Of a stretch of DNA of 64,000 nucleotides, positions 1-17,017 are shown piece after piece. The notes under the pieces were generated by a model. The model saw only the letters and a list, made by a program, of their open reading frames with translations. It was not told the origin of the DNA and did no database searches. Every line of letters begins with the position of its first letter. Within the stretch, counting starts at the first letter, position 1. The stretch comes from Rhizobium sp. RM (GTDB lineage Bacteria > Pseudomonadota > Alphaproteobacteria > Rhizobiales > Rhizobiaceae): NCBI RefSeq assembly GCF_013390595.1, contig NZ_JACAWV010000022.1, forward strand, positions 682,001 through 746,000. Reading direction: 5' to 3'. A program made the position numbers and the translations under genes.

Positions 1-310
1 TATCGAGAACACCACGGATGATGTGGTAACGAACACCTGGCAAGTCCTTTACGCGGCCGCCGCGGATCATGACGACAGAGTGTTCCTGAAGGTTGTGACC
101 TTCTCCAGGAATGTAGCCGATGACTTCGAAGCCGTTGGTGAGGCGGATCTTGGCAACCTTACGCAGAGCCGAGTTCGGCTTCTTCGGGGTCGTCGTGTAA
201 ACGCGGGTGCAAACGCCACGCTTCTGTGGGTTTTCCTGAAGAGCAGGAACCTTGTTGCGCTTTACCTGTGCCTGGCGAGGCTTGCGGATAAGCTGGTTTA
301 CGGTAGGCAT
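1..310 (-). CDS. rpsL: 30S ribosomal protein S12 (partial, 3' end outside the window)
   Basis: Ribosomal protein S12 of the 30S decoding centre, the classic streptomycin-resistance target. The visible N-terminal 103 codons read [13 protein letters not shown] followed by the basic S12 core; the family is about 123 residues, so roughly the last 20 are missing. The ATG follows an AAGGGATGG ribosome-binding site. It is the first gene of the str operon (usually rpsL-rpsG-fusA-tuf), which would continue to the left. A promoter-like pair and a small leader hairpin lie upstream. Confidence 0.97.
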
Positions 311-840
311 ATAACCATCCCTTGCAAAAACTACTTTAGCCACCCTTGCGGGTGGCGGTTATGCCGTTGCCGGCGACGAAGCACGCATATATCCTCATGC
401 GCAAAACGTGGCCCGATCCGCTTTCACGGATGGACCACCAAGAGCAGAGGACAACCTCAAAGGTGTCGTGCGTGCAACATTCGTGTCTTCTACGTGCGAT
501 GAAGACCTGTTTGAGATGAACTTCAGGGAAAATATTCCCTGACGGCCAGCACAGACAGAGGCTCCGATGGCGGGCGTACTACTGTTTTAGCCAGCTTTCG
601 TCAAGGGTGAATCCGCACATTGCCCTTTGGCATCGGGGCTTAACGCCAGCCATCAGGCCATTTCATCCCCGTTTTAACACATGTCGCCGCCGCTTGCTGT
701 GAATTTCGCACGCGGCCTTTGGCTTTTCATAAAATCGGTCTATTGATTCCCCGTGCTCCGCTGGAAAAGCGGCAGCACGACAAGGGACCGATTCCCGATC
801 GGTCGCACCATTTTACAACTTGAGATCAAGGAATCGCGTC
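311..840. other. Intergenic region between rpsL and the 97-aa gene; rpsL leader
   Basis: This 530-base stretch has no convincing gene. It holds the rpsL leader with a hairpin at 339-356 (GCCACCC, GCAA tetraloop, GGGTGGC on the minus strand) and a sigma-70-like promoter near 576-604. An open frame runs through 23-502 on the plus strand but is antisense to rpsL and has no known family. The part nearest 840 must hold the promoter of the plus-strand gene; I could not pick it out. Confidence 0.5.
576..604 (-). promoter_or_regulatory. Candidate sigma-70 promoter of rpsL
   Basis: On the minus strand a CTTGACG -35 element (599-605) is followed after 17 bases by TAGTAC (576-581). The -35 matches the alphaproteobacterial CTTGAC consensus well and the -10 only weakly. 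It lies about 265 bases upstream of rpsL, which would give a long leader. No transcript data are available. Confidence 0.4.
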
Positions 841-1134
841 ATGAATACTTCTCCAGACAACGACAACGGACGCGATGAGCCCATGGTCTTCATCGTCATT
901 GGCAAAGCCTACGAACAGGAAGGTTCCGAAGGGATCGACATCCATGTCATCCTGAAGGCTCCTGACGACGATACCGCCGTGCGCGAGACACTGAACGCGC
1001 TCTCCGAAGAAGGCTTCATCGAGGCTGACCTCGACCAGATCGGCATGCTGACCGAGATCCCGGACGAGGAGCCGCACGCCTCCGCCTATCAGGGCGCGCT
1101 GGAAGGCGAAGTTGCGATCATCCGCTTCGCGTGA
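841..1134 (+). CDS. Conserved hypothetical small acidic protein
   Basis: A 97-residue acidic protein (MNTSPDNDNGRDEPMVF at the start) with no signal peptide or membrane segment. I recognise no named domain. The alternating beta/alpha pattern after residue 14 suggests one small compact domain. The ATG at 841 is preferred over an upstream TTG because AAGGA sits about 7 bases before it. The gene stands alone on the plus strand between the str and rpoBC operons and is closed by a bidirectional terminator shared with rpoC. Function unknown. Confidence 0.75.
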   Translation: MNTSPDNDNGRDEPMVFIVIGKAYEQEGSEGIDIHVILKAPDDDTAVRETLNALSEEGFIEADLDQIGMLTEIPDEEPHASAYQGALEGEVAIIRFA

Positions 1135-1208
1135 CCTTCCGCGGCGGCATCGCCGCAGCGATGACCGCTTGGCGCAACGCAAAGACCACTTGAGATCACC
1201 AGTCCAAT

Positions 1209-1241
1209 AAAAAACGCCCGGATCGCTCCGGGCGTTTTTTG
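1209..1241. terminator. Bidirectional rho-independent terminator between the 97-aa gene and rpoC
   Basis: CGCCCGGA (1215-1222), a TCGC loop and TCCGGGCG (1227-1234) form a perfect stem, flanked by a run of A on the left and of T on the right. It can therefore stop transcription from both converging genes. Confidence 0.9.
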
Positions 1242-1287
1242 TATCTGAGATGACTAGGGCCTCTTTCGAGGCCCCCGCCCGGCTGCC

Positions 1288-5496
<4,209 letters not shown>

Positions 5497-5641
5497 GCCT
5501 TGTCTCCTTGAGAGGCTAGCTGCTGCCCCTGTTTGCATCTGGACCGGTATTTCCCGGTAACACCGTCCAGAGCCATAAATACGGTTTAACCGCAGAATGC
5601 GGCGAAAGTTTCCCATCGCGGTTCGGCCCCGCGGGGAAAAC

Positions 5642-5670
5642 CGGCAGGCGCCATTTTCAGGCGCCCGCCG
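5642..5670 (-). promoter_or_regulatory. Hairpin at the rpoB-rpoC junction
   Basis: CGGCAGGCGCC (5642-5652) and GGCGCCCGCCG (5660-5670) form an 11-bp stem with one mismatch, beginning just after the rpoB stop codon. On the minus strand it is followed by a short TTTT. It looks like a weak or partial terminator, or a processing or stability element, between rpoB and rpoC. Confidence 0.5.
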
Positions 5671-5679
5671 CTGTCATCT

Positions 5680-9819
<4,140 letters not shown>

Positions 9820-9980
9820 CGTCGCTCCTTTAAAATTGCATCCGGGCCTGCAACGGACGGGAACCGATGGCCAGTCGACCCCGTCGATCAATGGGTATCA
9901 TCAATCTCGTTCCACATCCCGGATCGATCAGGCCGGATTGCCTAGATGAGCCGGTTCGGAACCATTCTCTTGAAGAACCC

Positions 9981-10018
9981 ATTACCCAAAAGCCGTTTTC
10001 ACGCGGCTTTTGGGTAAT
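9981..10018 (-). promoter_or_regulatory. Strong inverted repeat (attenuator or processing hairpin) between rplL and rpoB
   Basis: ATTACCCAAAAGCCG (9981-9995) and its exact complement (10004-10018) form a 15-bp stem with an 8-base loop. On the minus strand no U-run follows, so it is not a standard terminator. In E. coli the same junction carries an attenuator and an RNase III site; a similar role here is inferred from position and shape. Confidence 0.55.
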
Positions 10019-10080
10019 CGGTTTTATTCTCAATGACGTACGGGAGAAGGCTTTCGCCCTCCCCCGCAGCAATCGCAAGA

Positions 10081-10461
10081 TTACTTAACGTCGACCTTAG
10101 CGCCGGCGTCTTCAAGCTTCTTCTTGAGGTCAGCAGCTTCAGCCTTGGAAACAGCTTCCTTGACAGGCTTCGGAGCGCCTTCAACGAGGTCCTTAGCTTC
10201 CTTCAGGCCGAGGCCGGTGATGCCGCGAACTTCCTTGATGACGTTGATCTTGTTGGCGCCAGCGTCAACCAGGATAACGTCGAACTCGGTCTTTTCTTCT
10301 TCAGCAGCAGCAGCAGCGCCTGCACCGCCAGCAACAGCAGCAACAGCTACCGGAGCAGCAGCGGAAACGCCCCACTTTTCTTCGAGAAGCTTGGAAAGTT
10401 CTGCAGCTTCCAGAACGGTCAGCGAGGAGAGGTCTTCTACGATCTTTGCGAGATCAGCCAT
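10081..10461 (-). CDS. rplL: 50S ribosomal protein L7/L12
   Basis: Acidic stalk protein that binds translation factors, 126 residues. The N-terminal dimerisation segment, the Ala-rich hinge (about residues 33-53) and the C-terminal factor-binding domain ([20 protein letters not shown]) are all present. It follows rplJ by 58 bases; L10 and L12 form the stalk complex, so the pair is functionally linked. AAAGGAAC precedes the ATG. Confidence 0.98.
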   Translation of the reverse strand: MADLAKIVEDLSSLTVLEAAELSKLLEEKWGVSAAAPVAVAAVAGGAGAAAAAEEEKTEFDVILVDAGANKINVIKEVRGITGLGLKEAKDLVEGAPKPVKEAVSKAEAADLKKKLEDAGAKVDVK

Positions 10462-10519
10462 TTTTCAGTTCCTTTAATTCGGTTCGAACCGGTTTGAATA
10501 TTTACAGCGAAAAACCGCC

Positions 10520-11038
10520 TTAAGCGGCTTCGTCCTTCTTGGAGTAAGCCGAGAACACGCGGGCAAGCTGGCTTGCCGGTGCTGCGACAACCGTAGCGAC
10601 GCGAGTTGCCGGGGCATTGAGAAGGCCCAGCAGCTTTGCGCGCAGCTCGTCCAGCGAAGGCAGGGTCGCAAGCGACTTGACTGCTTCCGCGTTGAGCGCG
10701 GTTGCCCCCATGGCACCACCGAGAACAACGAGCTTGTCGTTGGTCTTGGCGAAATCCATGACGACTTTCGGAGCGGTCATCGGGTCAGTGCTGTATGCAA
10801 TCAGCGTCTGTCCCTTGAAGAGATTGGTGATCTCTTCCGACTCCGTACCCTGAAGAGCGATCTTGGCCAGACGGTTCTTCGCGACTTTAACTGTGCCGCC
10901 CGCAGCGCGCATTTTCGAACGGAAGTCGTTCATCTGCGCAACGGTGACGCCAGCATAGTGGGCCACGACAACCGAACCAGAAGCCTTAAAGACTTCGTTC
11001 AGCTCCGTGACGAATTCGCGTTTTTCCGCTCTTTCCAC
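10520..11038 (-). CDS. rplJ: 50S ribosomal protein L10
   Basis: L10 anchors L7/L12 dimers to the ribosome; 172 residues starting M(V)ERAEKREFV. The start is taken as GTG at 11038 because a GGAG sits seven bases upstream and the family begins at this point; the frame continues upstream through leader sequence that is not protein-like. In many bacteria L10 represses its own mRNA through the leader, and a long leader with hairpins is present here. Confidence 0.95.
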   Translation of the reverse strand: MERAEKREFVTELNEVFKASGSVVVAHYAGVTVAQMNDFRSKMRAAGGTVKVAKNRLAKIALQGTESEEITNLFKGQTLIAYSTDPMTAPKVVMDFAKTNDKLVVLGGAMGATALNAEAVKSLATLPSLDELRAKLLGLLNAPATRVATVVAAPASQLARVFSAYSKKDEAA

Positions 11039-11383
11039 TGTCTGTCTCCAGTAGACGGGACCGCAATCCTGCAGGCCCCATCGGGTTTGCCTTTGCCCCA
11101 AGGAACCTTGAAACCAAGGTCCCGAGTGACGCTCGAGGATCCTGTCCCCCTGCTCTCTCACCCGAAGGCTGAAGGCACAAGGCACACCAGGTTCGAACCG
11201 GATTATTAAGCACCACAAGTGATGCGAAAATCCGGGTCTTACCCGTCTCATGCAGGCAAAAAGTGATTAAGGATCAACCACCTGCAATCTCGGACAGGAA
11301 TTCCGGGTTTCCCCGGAAACTTCCGGCCGGTGAGGGCCGGAAATCTGTTTTGCCGCGCCTTGCGAAAAGGCGCTGCGAATTCA
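11039..11383 (-). promoter_or_regulatory. rplJ leader region with two strong hairpins
   Basis: This 345-base gap between rplA and rplJ is gene-free. Next to rplA are two tight hairpins: TTCCGGCC/GGCCGGAA (11321-11342) and TTCCGGG/CCCGGAA (11301-11318). Neither has a clear U-run. The rest is a long leader before the GTG of rplJ, the place where an L10-binding autoregulatory leader is found in other bacteria. The promoter of the rplJL unit should lie here, but I could not assign it. Confidence 0.5.
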
Positions 11384-12079
11384 TTAGGCGGTGACCGACG
11401 ACGGGTCGATGCGAACGCCCGGACCCATGGTCGAGGAGATCGCTACGCGCTTGACGTAGTTACCCTTGGCGCCTGCCGGCTTTGCCTTGATAACGGCGTC
11501 AGCAAAAGCCTTGATGTTCTCTTCAAGAGCCTTGGCGTCGAACGAAGCCTTGCCGATGCCAGCGTGAACGATACCAGCCTTTTCAACACGGAACTCGACA
11601 GCGCCGCCCTTGGAAGCCTTGACGGCACCAGCGACGTCCATCGTAACCGTACCGACCTTCGGGTTCGGCATCATGCCACGCGGGCCGAGAACCTTACCGA
11701 GACGGCCGACGAGCGGCATCATGTCCGGAGTGGCGATAACGCGGTCGAAATCGATCTTGCCGCCCTGAACCGTTTCCAGCAGGTCTTCGGCACCAACGAT
11801 GTCTGCACCGGCAGCCTTGGCTTCGTCAGCCTTGGCGCCACGAGCGAACACAGCAACGCGAACATCGCGGCCCGTGCCGTTCGGCAGGTTAACAACGCCG
11901 CGAACCATCTGGTCAGCGTGACGCGGGTCAACACCGAGGTTCATAGCAACTTCAACGGTTTCGTCGAACTTGGCGACTGCACGTTCCTTAACCATGGAAA
12001 TGGCATCGGTGAGAACGTAGAGCTTGTTCGGGTCAACGCCTTCGCGAGTCTTCTGTACGCGCTTTGCAAGCTTAGCCAT
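11384..12079 (-). CDS. rplA: 50S ribosomal protein L1
   Basis: L1 of the large-subunit E-site stalk, 231 residues starting [10 protein letters not shown]. The signature stretch with [15 protein letters not shown] is intact. The ATG at 12079 is two bases beyond the rplK stop codon, so translation is probably coupled; an upstream in-frame TTG is less likely. Part of the secE-nusG-rplK-rplA group. Confidence 0.97.
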   Translation of the reverse strand: MAKLAKRVQKTREGVDPNKLYVLTDAISMVKERAVAKFDETVEVAMNLGVDPRHADQMVRGVVNLPNGTGRDVRVAVFARGAKADEAKAAGADIVGAEDLLETVQGGKIDFDRVIATPDMMPLVGRLGKVLGPRGMMPNPKVGTVTMDVAGAVKASKGGAVEFRVEKAGIVHAGIGKASFDAKALEENIKAFADAVIKAKPAGAKGNYVKRVAISSTMGPGVRIDPSSVTA

Positions 12080-12081
12080 GA

Positions 12082-12513
12082 TCAACCTACCACTTCCAGG
12101 CCCATGGCGCGGGCAGAGCCCTCAACCATTGCCATTGCGCCTTCGATATCGGCGGCGTTCAGATCCTTCATCTTGGCTTCGGCGATCGTCTTGACCTGAG
12201 CCTTGGTGATGGAACCAGCCTTCGCGCCCTTGCCCGGAGTCTTCGAACCGGACTGGATCTTTGCTTCCTTCTTGAGGAAGTAAGTCACCGGAGGCTGCTT
12301 CATCACGAATGTGAAGGACTTGTCCTGGTAGTAGGTGATGACGACCGGAATCGGCATACCCTTTTCCATTTCCTGCGTGGCGGCATTGAACGCCTTGCAG
12401 AATTCCATGATGTTAATACCACGCTGACCAAGCGCAGGACCGATCGGCGGGGACGGGTTTGCCGATCCTGCCTTCACCTGCAGCTTGAGCTGGCCTGCAA
12501 CTTTCTTAGCCAT
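12082..12513 (-). CDS. rplK: 50S ribosomal protein L11
   Basis: L11 of the GTPase-associated centre, 143 residues. It has the N-terminal [20 protein letters not shown] block and the C-terminal rRNA-binding domain with GSITKAQV. It lies 146 bases after nusG and two bases before rplA. Confidence 0.97.
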   Translation of the reverse strand: MAKKVAGQLKLQVKAGSANPSPPIGPALGQRGINIMEFCKAFNAATQEMEKGMPIPVVITYYQDKSFTFVMKQPPVTYFLKKEAKIQSGSKTPGKGAKAGSITKAQVKTIAEAKMKDLNAADIEGAMAMVEGSARAMGLEVVG

Positions 12514-12659
12514 TTCTCTCTGCCTTTCAATTCGAACCAGTCACCCGGCTCATCTAATGCCGGAATATCCGGCGGCTGCGGTTGCGTGGTGCGGCGCCCT
12601 GCCCCGGCTTAAAGAGCCAGATTGCCTTCCACGCGGTTTGGAGCTTACTGCCCCAGCAC

Positions 12660-13190
12660 TCAGACCTTTTCGACCTGAGCGTATTCCAGCTCGACCGGCG
12701 TAGCGCGGCCGAAAATCGAAACCTCCACCTTCAGGCGCGAACGCTCTTCATCGACATCCTGAACAACGCCGTTGAACGACGCGAACGGACCATCGGAGAC
12801 GCGAACCTGCTCGCCGATCTCGAACGAAACCGAAGACTTCGGACGCTCGACACCTTCCTGAACCTGACCAAGGATACGCTCGGCCTCATAGTCCGGGATC
12901 GGAACAGGCTTGCTGTCCGAACCAAGGAAACCGGTAACCTTCGGCGTGTTCTTGATGAGGTGATACGCCTCATCCGTCAGGTTAGCGCGGACAAGCACGT
13001 AACCCGGGAAAAACTTGCGTTCGCTATCGACCTTGCGACCACGACGCACCTCGACGACCTTTTCGGTCGGCACGAGAATCTTTTCGAAAAGGTGATCAAG
13101 ACCCTTCTGACGAGCCTTTTCTTCGATCGACTCAGCGACCTTCTTTTCGAAATTCGAATATGCGTGAACGATATACCAGCGCGCTGCCAT
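12660..13190 (-). CDS. nusG: Transcription termination/antitermination protein NusG
   Basis: NusG links RNA polymerase with Rho or the ribosome. At 176 residues it has the N-terminal NGN domain (ARWYIVHAYSNFEKKVAESI) and the C-terminal KOW domain with VRVSDGPFASFNGVV. It follows secE by 21 bases, the usual order. The ATG is preceded by AGAGTAAAG. Confidence 0.97.
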   Translation of the reverse strand: MAARWYIVHAYSNFEKKVAESIEEKARQKGLDHLFEKILVPTEKVVEVRRGRKVDSERKFFPGYVLVRANLTDEAYHLIKNTPKVTGFLGSDSKPVPIPDYEAERILGQVQEGVERPKSSVSFEIGEQVRVSDGPFASFNGVVQDVDEERSRLKVEVSIFGRATPVELEYAQVEKV

Positions 13191-13211
13191 CTTTACTCTC
13201 CGTTCAATCCG

Positions 13212-13412
13212 TTACCGGCCGACGTTCAGCACAAGGCTGAGAACCCAGCCGATGAGCTGGTCGGCAGCAAAGAAGAACAGCGCCGCGAAAATAACCATCA
13301 CCAGCACCATTGCCGTGGAAATCATGGTCTCGCGGCGCGACGGCCATGTGATCTTCGACGCTTCGGCGCGAACCTGCTGCAGAAACGTAAACGGATTGGT
13401 TTTAGATGCCAT
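13212..13412 (-). CDS. secE: Preprotein translocase subunit SecE
   Basis: Small essential subunit of the SecYEG channel, 66 residues, in the short single-span form usual in alphaproteobacteria. The conserved KITWPSRRET motif precedes one hydrophobic membrane helix (about residues 32-60). The ATG at 13412 is chosen because MASKTNPF is the natural start. It sits downstream of tRNA-Trp and starts the secE-nusG group. Confidence 0.96.
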   Translation of the reverse strand: MASKTNPFTFLQQVRAEASKITWPSRRETMISTAMVLVMVIFAALFFFAADQLIGWVLSLVLNVGR

Positions 13413-13599
13413 TGACTGCCCACGCAATTACGGCGCGTAAAGCCGAACTAATCAGCCCCACGCACCGCGTGTCTGTTTTGACCCTACATAAACATCGATT
13501 CCCCTTTTAACAAGAGGAAATCGACATTCCGCGAAATTCACCGGATAACCGGCACCCCATCCGCCATGCAGCGAAGTTGCGCGCTTGCGATTGAGGAAG

Positions 13600-13675
<76 letters not shown>

Positions 13676-13871
13676 TTAGTTCCGAATCCGGCTGCGCAAT
13701 TCGCTTGGCCAATTCGGTATGGCGCTCCTTTAAGGTGATGCGGAAAGAATGGCAAGTGCGTTTTTCTTTTTTTCACACCAGCGCACGAAATACATCATAT
13801 TGTCTCCCTCCCCTGAGACGATCTAGGGTCACCCTTAAACCCCGCAAGCGGTAGCCTTTCATGGAACACCT

Positions 13872-14459
13872 ATGAGCATCTATCTGATCCGCCACGGCCA
13901 GACAGAATTCAATGCGGTCCAACGCTGGCAAGGCCAGGTCGATTCGCCGCTGACAGAACTGGGCCGCGCGCAAGCGCTCCGCATGGGACGGAAACTGGCT
14001 GAGCTCACCCGCAAGGACCAATTACACGTTTTCTGCAGCCCACTGGGACGTGCGCGACAGACCTGCGAAATCGTTGTGCGCGAACTTGGCATGATCGACG
14101 GCGTGACTCTCGATCCTGGCCTGATGGAGATCAGCATGGGCGCCTGGGACGGTATGACGGACTATGAGATCGATCAGGAATATCCGGGCGCTCGTAACGG
14201 CCATGACCGCTACGAATGGTTCTTTCATGCCCCGGGCGGCGAAACATTCGATCGGATGCGCTCACGCATCGCACACAGCCTGGAGGGCATCAGGAGAAGA
14301 CAGGCGCGTGACGCCCTCATCATTTGTCATGGCATCACCAGCCGACTGTTACGGGGCGTCTACGCCGACCTGCCGAAAGATCAGGCGCTGCGTCTCGACG
14401 TACCGCAGGACGCGTTTTTTCGGCTCAACGAAGGCGCAATCGAGCGGATCGACTGCTAA
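13872..14459 (+). CDS. Histidine phosphatase family protein (phosphoglycerate-mutase-like)
   Basis: A 195-residue histidine phosphatase. The catalytic RHGQTEFN motif is at residues 7-14 and the second catalytic histidine lies in ICHGITSRL. The short form and cofactor-independent context fit a phosphatase acting on a small phosphoester more than a glycolytic mutase; the substrate cannot be inferred. It is a lone plus-strand gene between tRNA-Trp and tuf and converges with tuf on a shared terminator. Confidence 0.85.
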   Translation: MSIYLIRHGQTEFNAVQRWQGQVDSPLTELGRAQALRMGRKLAELTRKDQLHVFCSPLGRARQTCEIVVRELGMIDGVTLDPGLMEISMGAWDGMTDYEIDQEYPGARNGHDRYEWFFHAPGGETFDRMRSRIAHSLEGIRRRQARDALIICHGITSRLLRGVYADLPKDQALRLDVPQDAFFRLNEGAIERIDC

Positions 14460-14513
14460 GCCTTGAGGCGCCAGCACACCCGTACCTCACCGTGAGAGAA
14501 ACGCAGGCAACAA

Positions 14514-14541
14514 AAAACCCCGCTGTCTCCAGCGGGGTTTT
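14514..14541. terminator. Bidirectional terminator between the phosphatase gene and tuf
   Basis: AAAACCCCGCTG (14514-14525), a TCTC loop and CAGCGGGGTTTT (14530-14541) form a perfect 12-bp stem with A and T runs at its base, serving both convergent genes. Confidence 0.9.
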
Positions 14542-14564
14542 CTCAAATCCCTTGCGGGAAATGA

Positions 14565-15740
14565 TTACTCGATGATCGAGGCAACGATGCCGGCGCCGAC
14601 GGTACGGCCGCCTTCGCGGATAGCGAAGCGCAGCTTTTCTTCCATCGCGATCGGAACGATCAACTCGACTTCAACCGTGACGTTGTCGCCAGGCATAACC
14701 ATTTCCGTGCCTTCTGGAAGCGAAACGATACCGGTAACGTCAGTCGTACGGAAGTAGAACTGCGGACGGTAGTTCGTGAAGAACGGCGTATGACGGCCGC
14801 CTTCTTCCTTCGTCAGGATGTAGGCTTCAGCCATGAACTTCTTGTGCGGCTTGACAGAGCCCGGCTTGCACAGGATCTGACCACGCTCAACGCCATCGCG
14901 CTGTACGCCACGAACCAGTGCACCGATGTTGTCGCCAGCCTGGCCCTGATCGAGCAGCTTGCGGAACATTTCAACGCCGGTAACAGTCGTCTTCGACGTC
15001 GCGCGGATGCCGACGATCTCAACTTCTTCACCAACCTTGACGATACCACGCTCAACGCGGCCCGTAACAACCGTACCACGACCAGAGATCGAGAACACGT
15101 CTTCGATCGGCATCAGGAACGGCTGGTCGATCGGACGCTCAGGCGTCGGGATGTACGCGTCAACTTCGTCCATCAGCTTGCGGATTGCGTTCTCGCCGAT
15201 TTCCTTGTTGGAATCTTCGAGAGCTGCAAGTGCAGAACCCTTGACGATCGGAATGTCGTCGCCCGGGAAGTCGTAGGACGACAGCAGTTCGCGAACTTCA
15301 AGCTCGACGAGCTCGAGAAGTTCTGCGTCGTCAACCTGGTCAACCTTGTTGAGGAACACAACGATCGCCGGAACGCCAACCTGACGAGCAAGCAGGATGT
15401 GCTCGCGGGTCTGCGGCATCGGGCCGTCAGCAGCCGAGCAAACCAGGATCGCGCCGTCCATCTGGGCAGCACCGGTGATCATGTTCTTCACGTAGTCGGC
15501 GTGGCCGGGGCAGTCAACGTGGGCGTAGTGACGGTTAGCCGTCTCGTACTCAACGTGCGCCGTCGAAATCGTGATACCACGAGCCTTTTCTTCAGGAGCT
15601 GCGTCGATCTGGTCGTACGCCTTGAACTCGCCGAAGAACTTCGTGATTGCTGCCGTCAGCGACGTCTTGCCATGGTCAACGTGACCGATCGTGCCAATGT
15701 TGACGTGCGGCTTATTGCGCTCAAACTTGCTCTTTGCCAT
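14565..15740 (-). CDS. tuf: Translation elongation factor Tu
   Basis: EF-Tu, the GTPase that delivers aminoacyl-tRNA, 391 residues. The P-loop GHVDHGKT, the switch II DCPGH and the NKVD specificity motif are visible, followed by beta-barrel domains 2 and 3. The ATG at 15740 gives the standard [14 protein letters not shown] start. Rhizobia usually carry two copies, one in the str operon and one near secE; this would be the second. Confidence 0.98.
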   Translation of the reverse strand: MAKSKFERNKPHVNIGTIGHVDHGKTSLTAAITKFFGEFKAYDQIDAAPEEKARGITISTAHVEYETANRHYAHVDCPGHADYVKNMITGAAQMDGAILVCSAADGPMPQTREHILLARQVGVPAIVVFLNKVDQVDDAELLELVELEVRELLSSYDFPGDDIPIVKGSALAALEDSNKEIGENAIRKLMDEVDAYIPTPERPIDQPFLMPIEDVFSISGRGTVVTGRVERGIVKVGEEVEIVGIRATSKTTVTGVEMFRKLLDQGQAGDNIGALVRGVQRDGVERGQILCKPGSVKPHKKFMAEAYILTKEEGGRHTPFFTNYRPQFYFRTTDVTGIVSLPEGTEMVMPGDNVTVEVELIVPIAMEEKLRFAIREGGRTVGAGIVASIIE

Positions 15741-15881
15741 GTGAATTTTCTTCCTGTGAACATGAAGTAGTTTCCCCGGCGAACCGGTTTGGTGTCGCCG
15801 TTTAAGGCTTTGTAAGCGAATGCGCAAGACTTAATTGTTAAAGCGCCCTCGCACGCGCATGAAGCGCGGCATTGAAGCCCT

Positions 15882-15909
15882 CATATGGGGCCGCCGCTGC
15901 GAAAGTCAA
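15882..15909 (-). promoter_or_regulatory. Candidate sigma-70 promoter of tuf
   Basis: On the minus strand TTGACT (15904-15909) is followed after 16 bases by CATATG (15882-15887). The spacing and the -35 match are acceptable. It lies about 140 bases upstream of the tuf start. Assigned by pattern only. Confidence 0.4.
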
Positions 15910-15987
15910 ACCCAATTGGGCAACCCGGCGTGCCAACCCCGCGTTGAATCAGCGTGTGTTTGTCATGCCCGTTGAACGCACGTCGGC

Positions 15988-16026
15988 GATAACGAACTCT
16001 TTACCGTTGATAACGAACTCTTTACC
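15988..16026. repeat. Two direct copies of an 18-base sequence, 21-base period
   Basis: GATAACGAACTCTTTACC occurs at 15988-16005 and again, identical, at 16009-16026. The 21-base period equals two helical turns. It lies upstream of the TerC gene and could be a tandem operator or a simple tandem duplication. Confidence 0.85.
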
Positions 16027-16057
16027 ACGGCACAGTTCTTGGCTTATGGAAGCGAAT

Positions 16058-16132
16058 ACGTCCGGGGAGAGACGCCAACCGCCTTGTACCGAACGACATC
16101 ACGACCGGCCGCGTCCTGCGGCCAGCTCTTTT
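16058..16132 (+). promoter_or_regulatory. Possible manganese-riboswitch-like leader with terminator-like hairpin before the TerC gene
   Basis: A GGGGAGAGACGCC stretch (from 16064) and a later CGACATCAC resemble the conserved GGGGAGUA and GACAUAC elements of the yybP-ykoY Mn2+ riboswitch, which often controls TerC-family genes. It is followed by a perfect hairpin GGCCGC/GCGGCC (16107-16123) and a TCTTTTCT run, as expected of a terminator platform. The match to the aptamer is loose, so this is a hypothesis. Confidence 0.3.
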
Positions 16133-16154
16133 CTATCCGTTTCAGGGCATCCAC

Positions 16155-16787
16155 ATGGAAATCTTCACCGCTGCCGGGTTTACGGCATTTCTACAGGTCA
16201 TCGCGATCGATCTCGTTCTGGCGGGGGACAACGCCATTGTCATCGGCCTCGCCGCCGCCGGTCTCCCGGCCCACCTGCGCCGCAAGGCAATCCTCGTCGG
16301 CATCATCGCAGCGACGGTGCTGCGCATCGGCTTTGCAGCCATCACCGTCCAACTTCTGTCTGTGGTCGGCCTGCAGCTCTTCGGCGGCCTGCTTCTGGCC
16401 TGGGTCTGCTGGAAAATGTGGGCGGAACTTCGCGAACAGAACGGCTCGATGGAAGATGAGGTAACCGACGAAGAAGCTGACCTTACCAAAGGCCACAAGA
16501 CATTCTTCCAGGCGGCAATCCAGATCGTCATCGCCGATGTATCGATGTCGCTGGACAACGTTTTGGCTGTCGCCGGCGCGGCTCAGGAACACGTCACCGT
16601 TCTGGTAATCGGCCTCATCGTTTCTATCGCCCTGATGGGCCTTGCCGCAAACTTCGTCGCGAAGCTGCTGCACCGCTACCGCTGGATTTCCTACCTAGGC
16701 CTGATGGTCATCATCTATGTGGCACTGAACATGCTCTATCACGGCACACTTGAAGTCCTGCCGCACATCCAGCCTTATTTCGGCTGA
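16155..16787 (+). CDS. TerC family integral membrane protein (YjbE-type)
   Basis: A 210-residue membrane protein with the TerC hallmarks: DLVLAGDNAIVIGLAA near residue 20 and the repeat DVSMSLDNVLAVAGAA near residue 125. The acidic residues within membrane helices are typical of this family, which is linked to metal (mainly manganese) export or protein metallation. About seven hydrophobic segments are visible. It is a single gene with its own terminator. A possible riboswitch leader and a tandem repeat lie upstream, consistent with metal control but unproven. Confidence 0.88.
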   Translation: MEIFTAAGFTAFLQVIAIDLVLAGDNAIVIGLAAAGLPAHLRRKAILVGIIAATVLRIGFAAITVQLLSVVGLQLFGGLLLAWVCWKMWAELREQNGSMEDEVTDEEADLTKGHKTFFQAAIQIVIADVSMSLDNVLAVAGAAQEHVTVLVIGLIVSIALMGLAANFVAKLLHRYRWISYLGLMVIIYVALNMLYHGTLEVLPHIQPYFG

Positions 16788-16813
16788 TCACGCCGGACAC
16801 TTACGCAAAACAC

Positions 16814-16847
16814 AGGCCCGAAAACGCGATGTTTCCGGGCCTTTTTT
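16814..16847 (+). terminator. Rho-independent terminator of the TerC gene
   Basis: AGGCCCGAAAAC (16814-16825) pairs with GTTTCCGGGCCT (16831-16842) with one mismatch, followed by TTTTT. Confidence 0.88.
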
Positions 16848-17017
16848 GTTGCCTGCGTGGCAACGTGAATCACGCTTGCGTTGCGCTGCAACATTTTACT
16901 GCAATCGGAAAATCACCAATTTTCGCCCCTCCGTTTTGACAGTTGAGGTCAGCCCCGGGCAAGCATAGGGAGCTAAATATCAGGTTAAGAAAAACAAGAA
17001 GAAAGGCATAACGAACA

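Larger units (their letters stand above)
15741..16154. other. Gene-free region between tuf and the TerC gene
   Basis: This 414-base region contains the tuf promoter (minus strand), a tandem 21-base repeat at 15988-16026, and a possible structured leader of the plus-strand TerC gene (16058-16132). No protein gene is convincing. Confidence 0.6.

Noticed and set aside
10478-11205. GGTTCGAACC-like palindromes near rplL and rplJ
   Set aside because: They are short and GC-rich, present by chance in such DNA, and not consistently placed relative to promoters.
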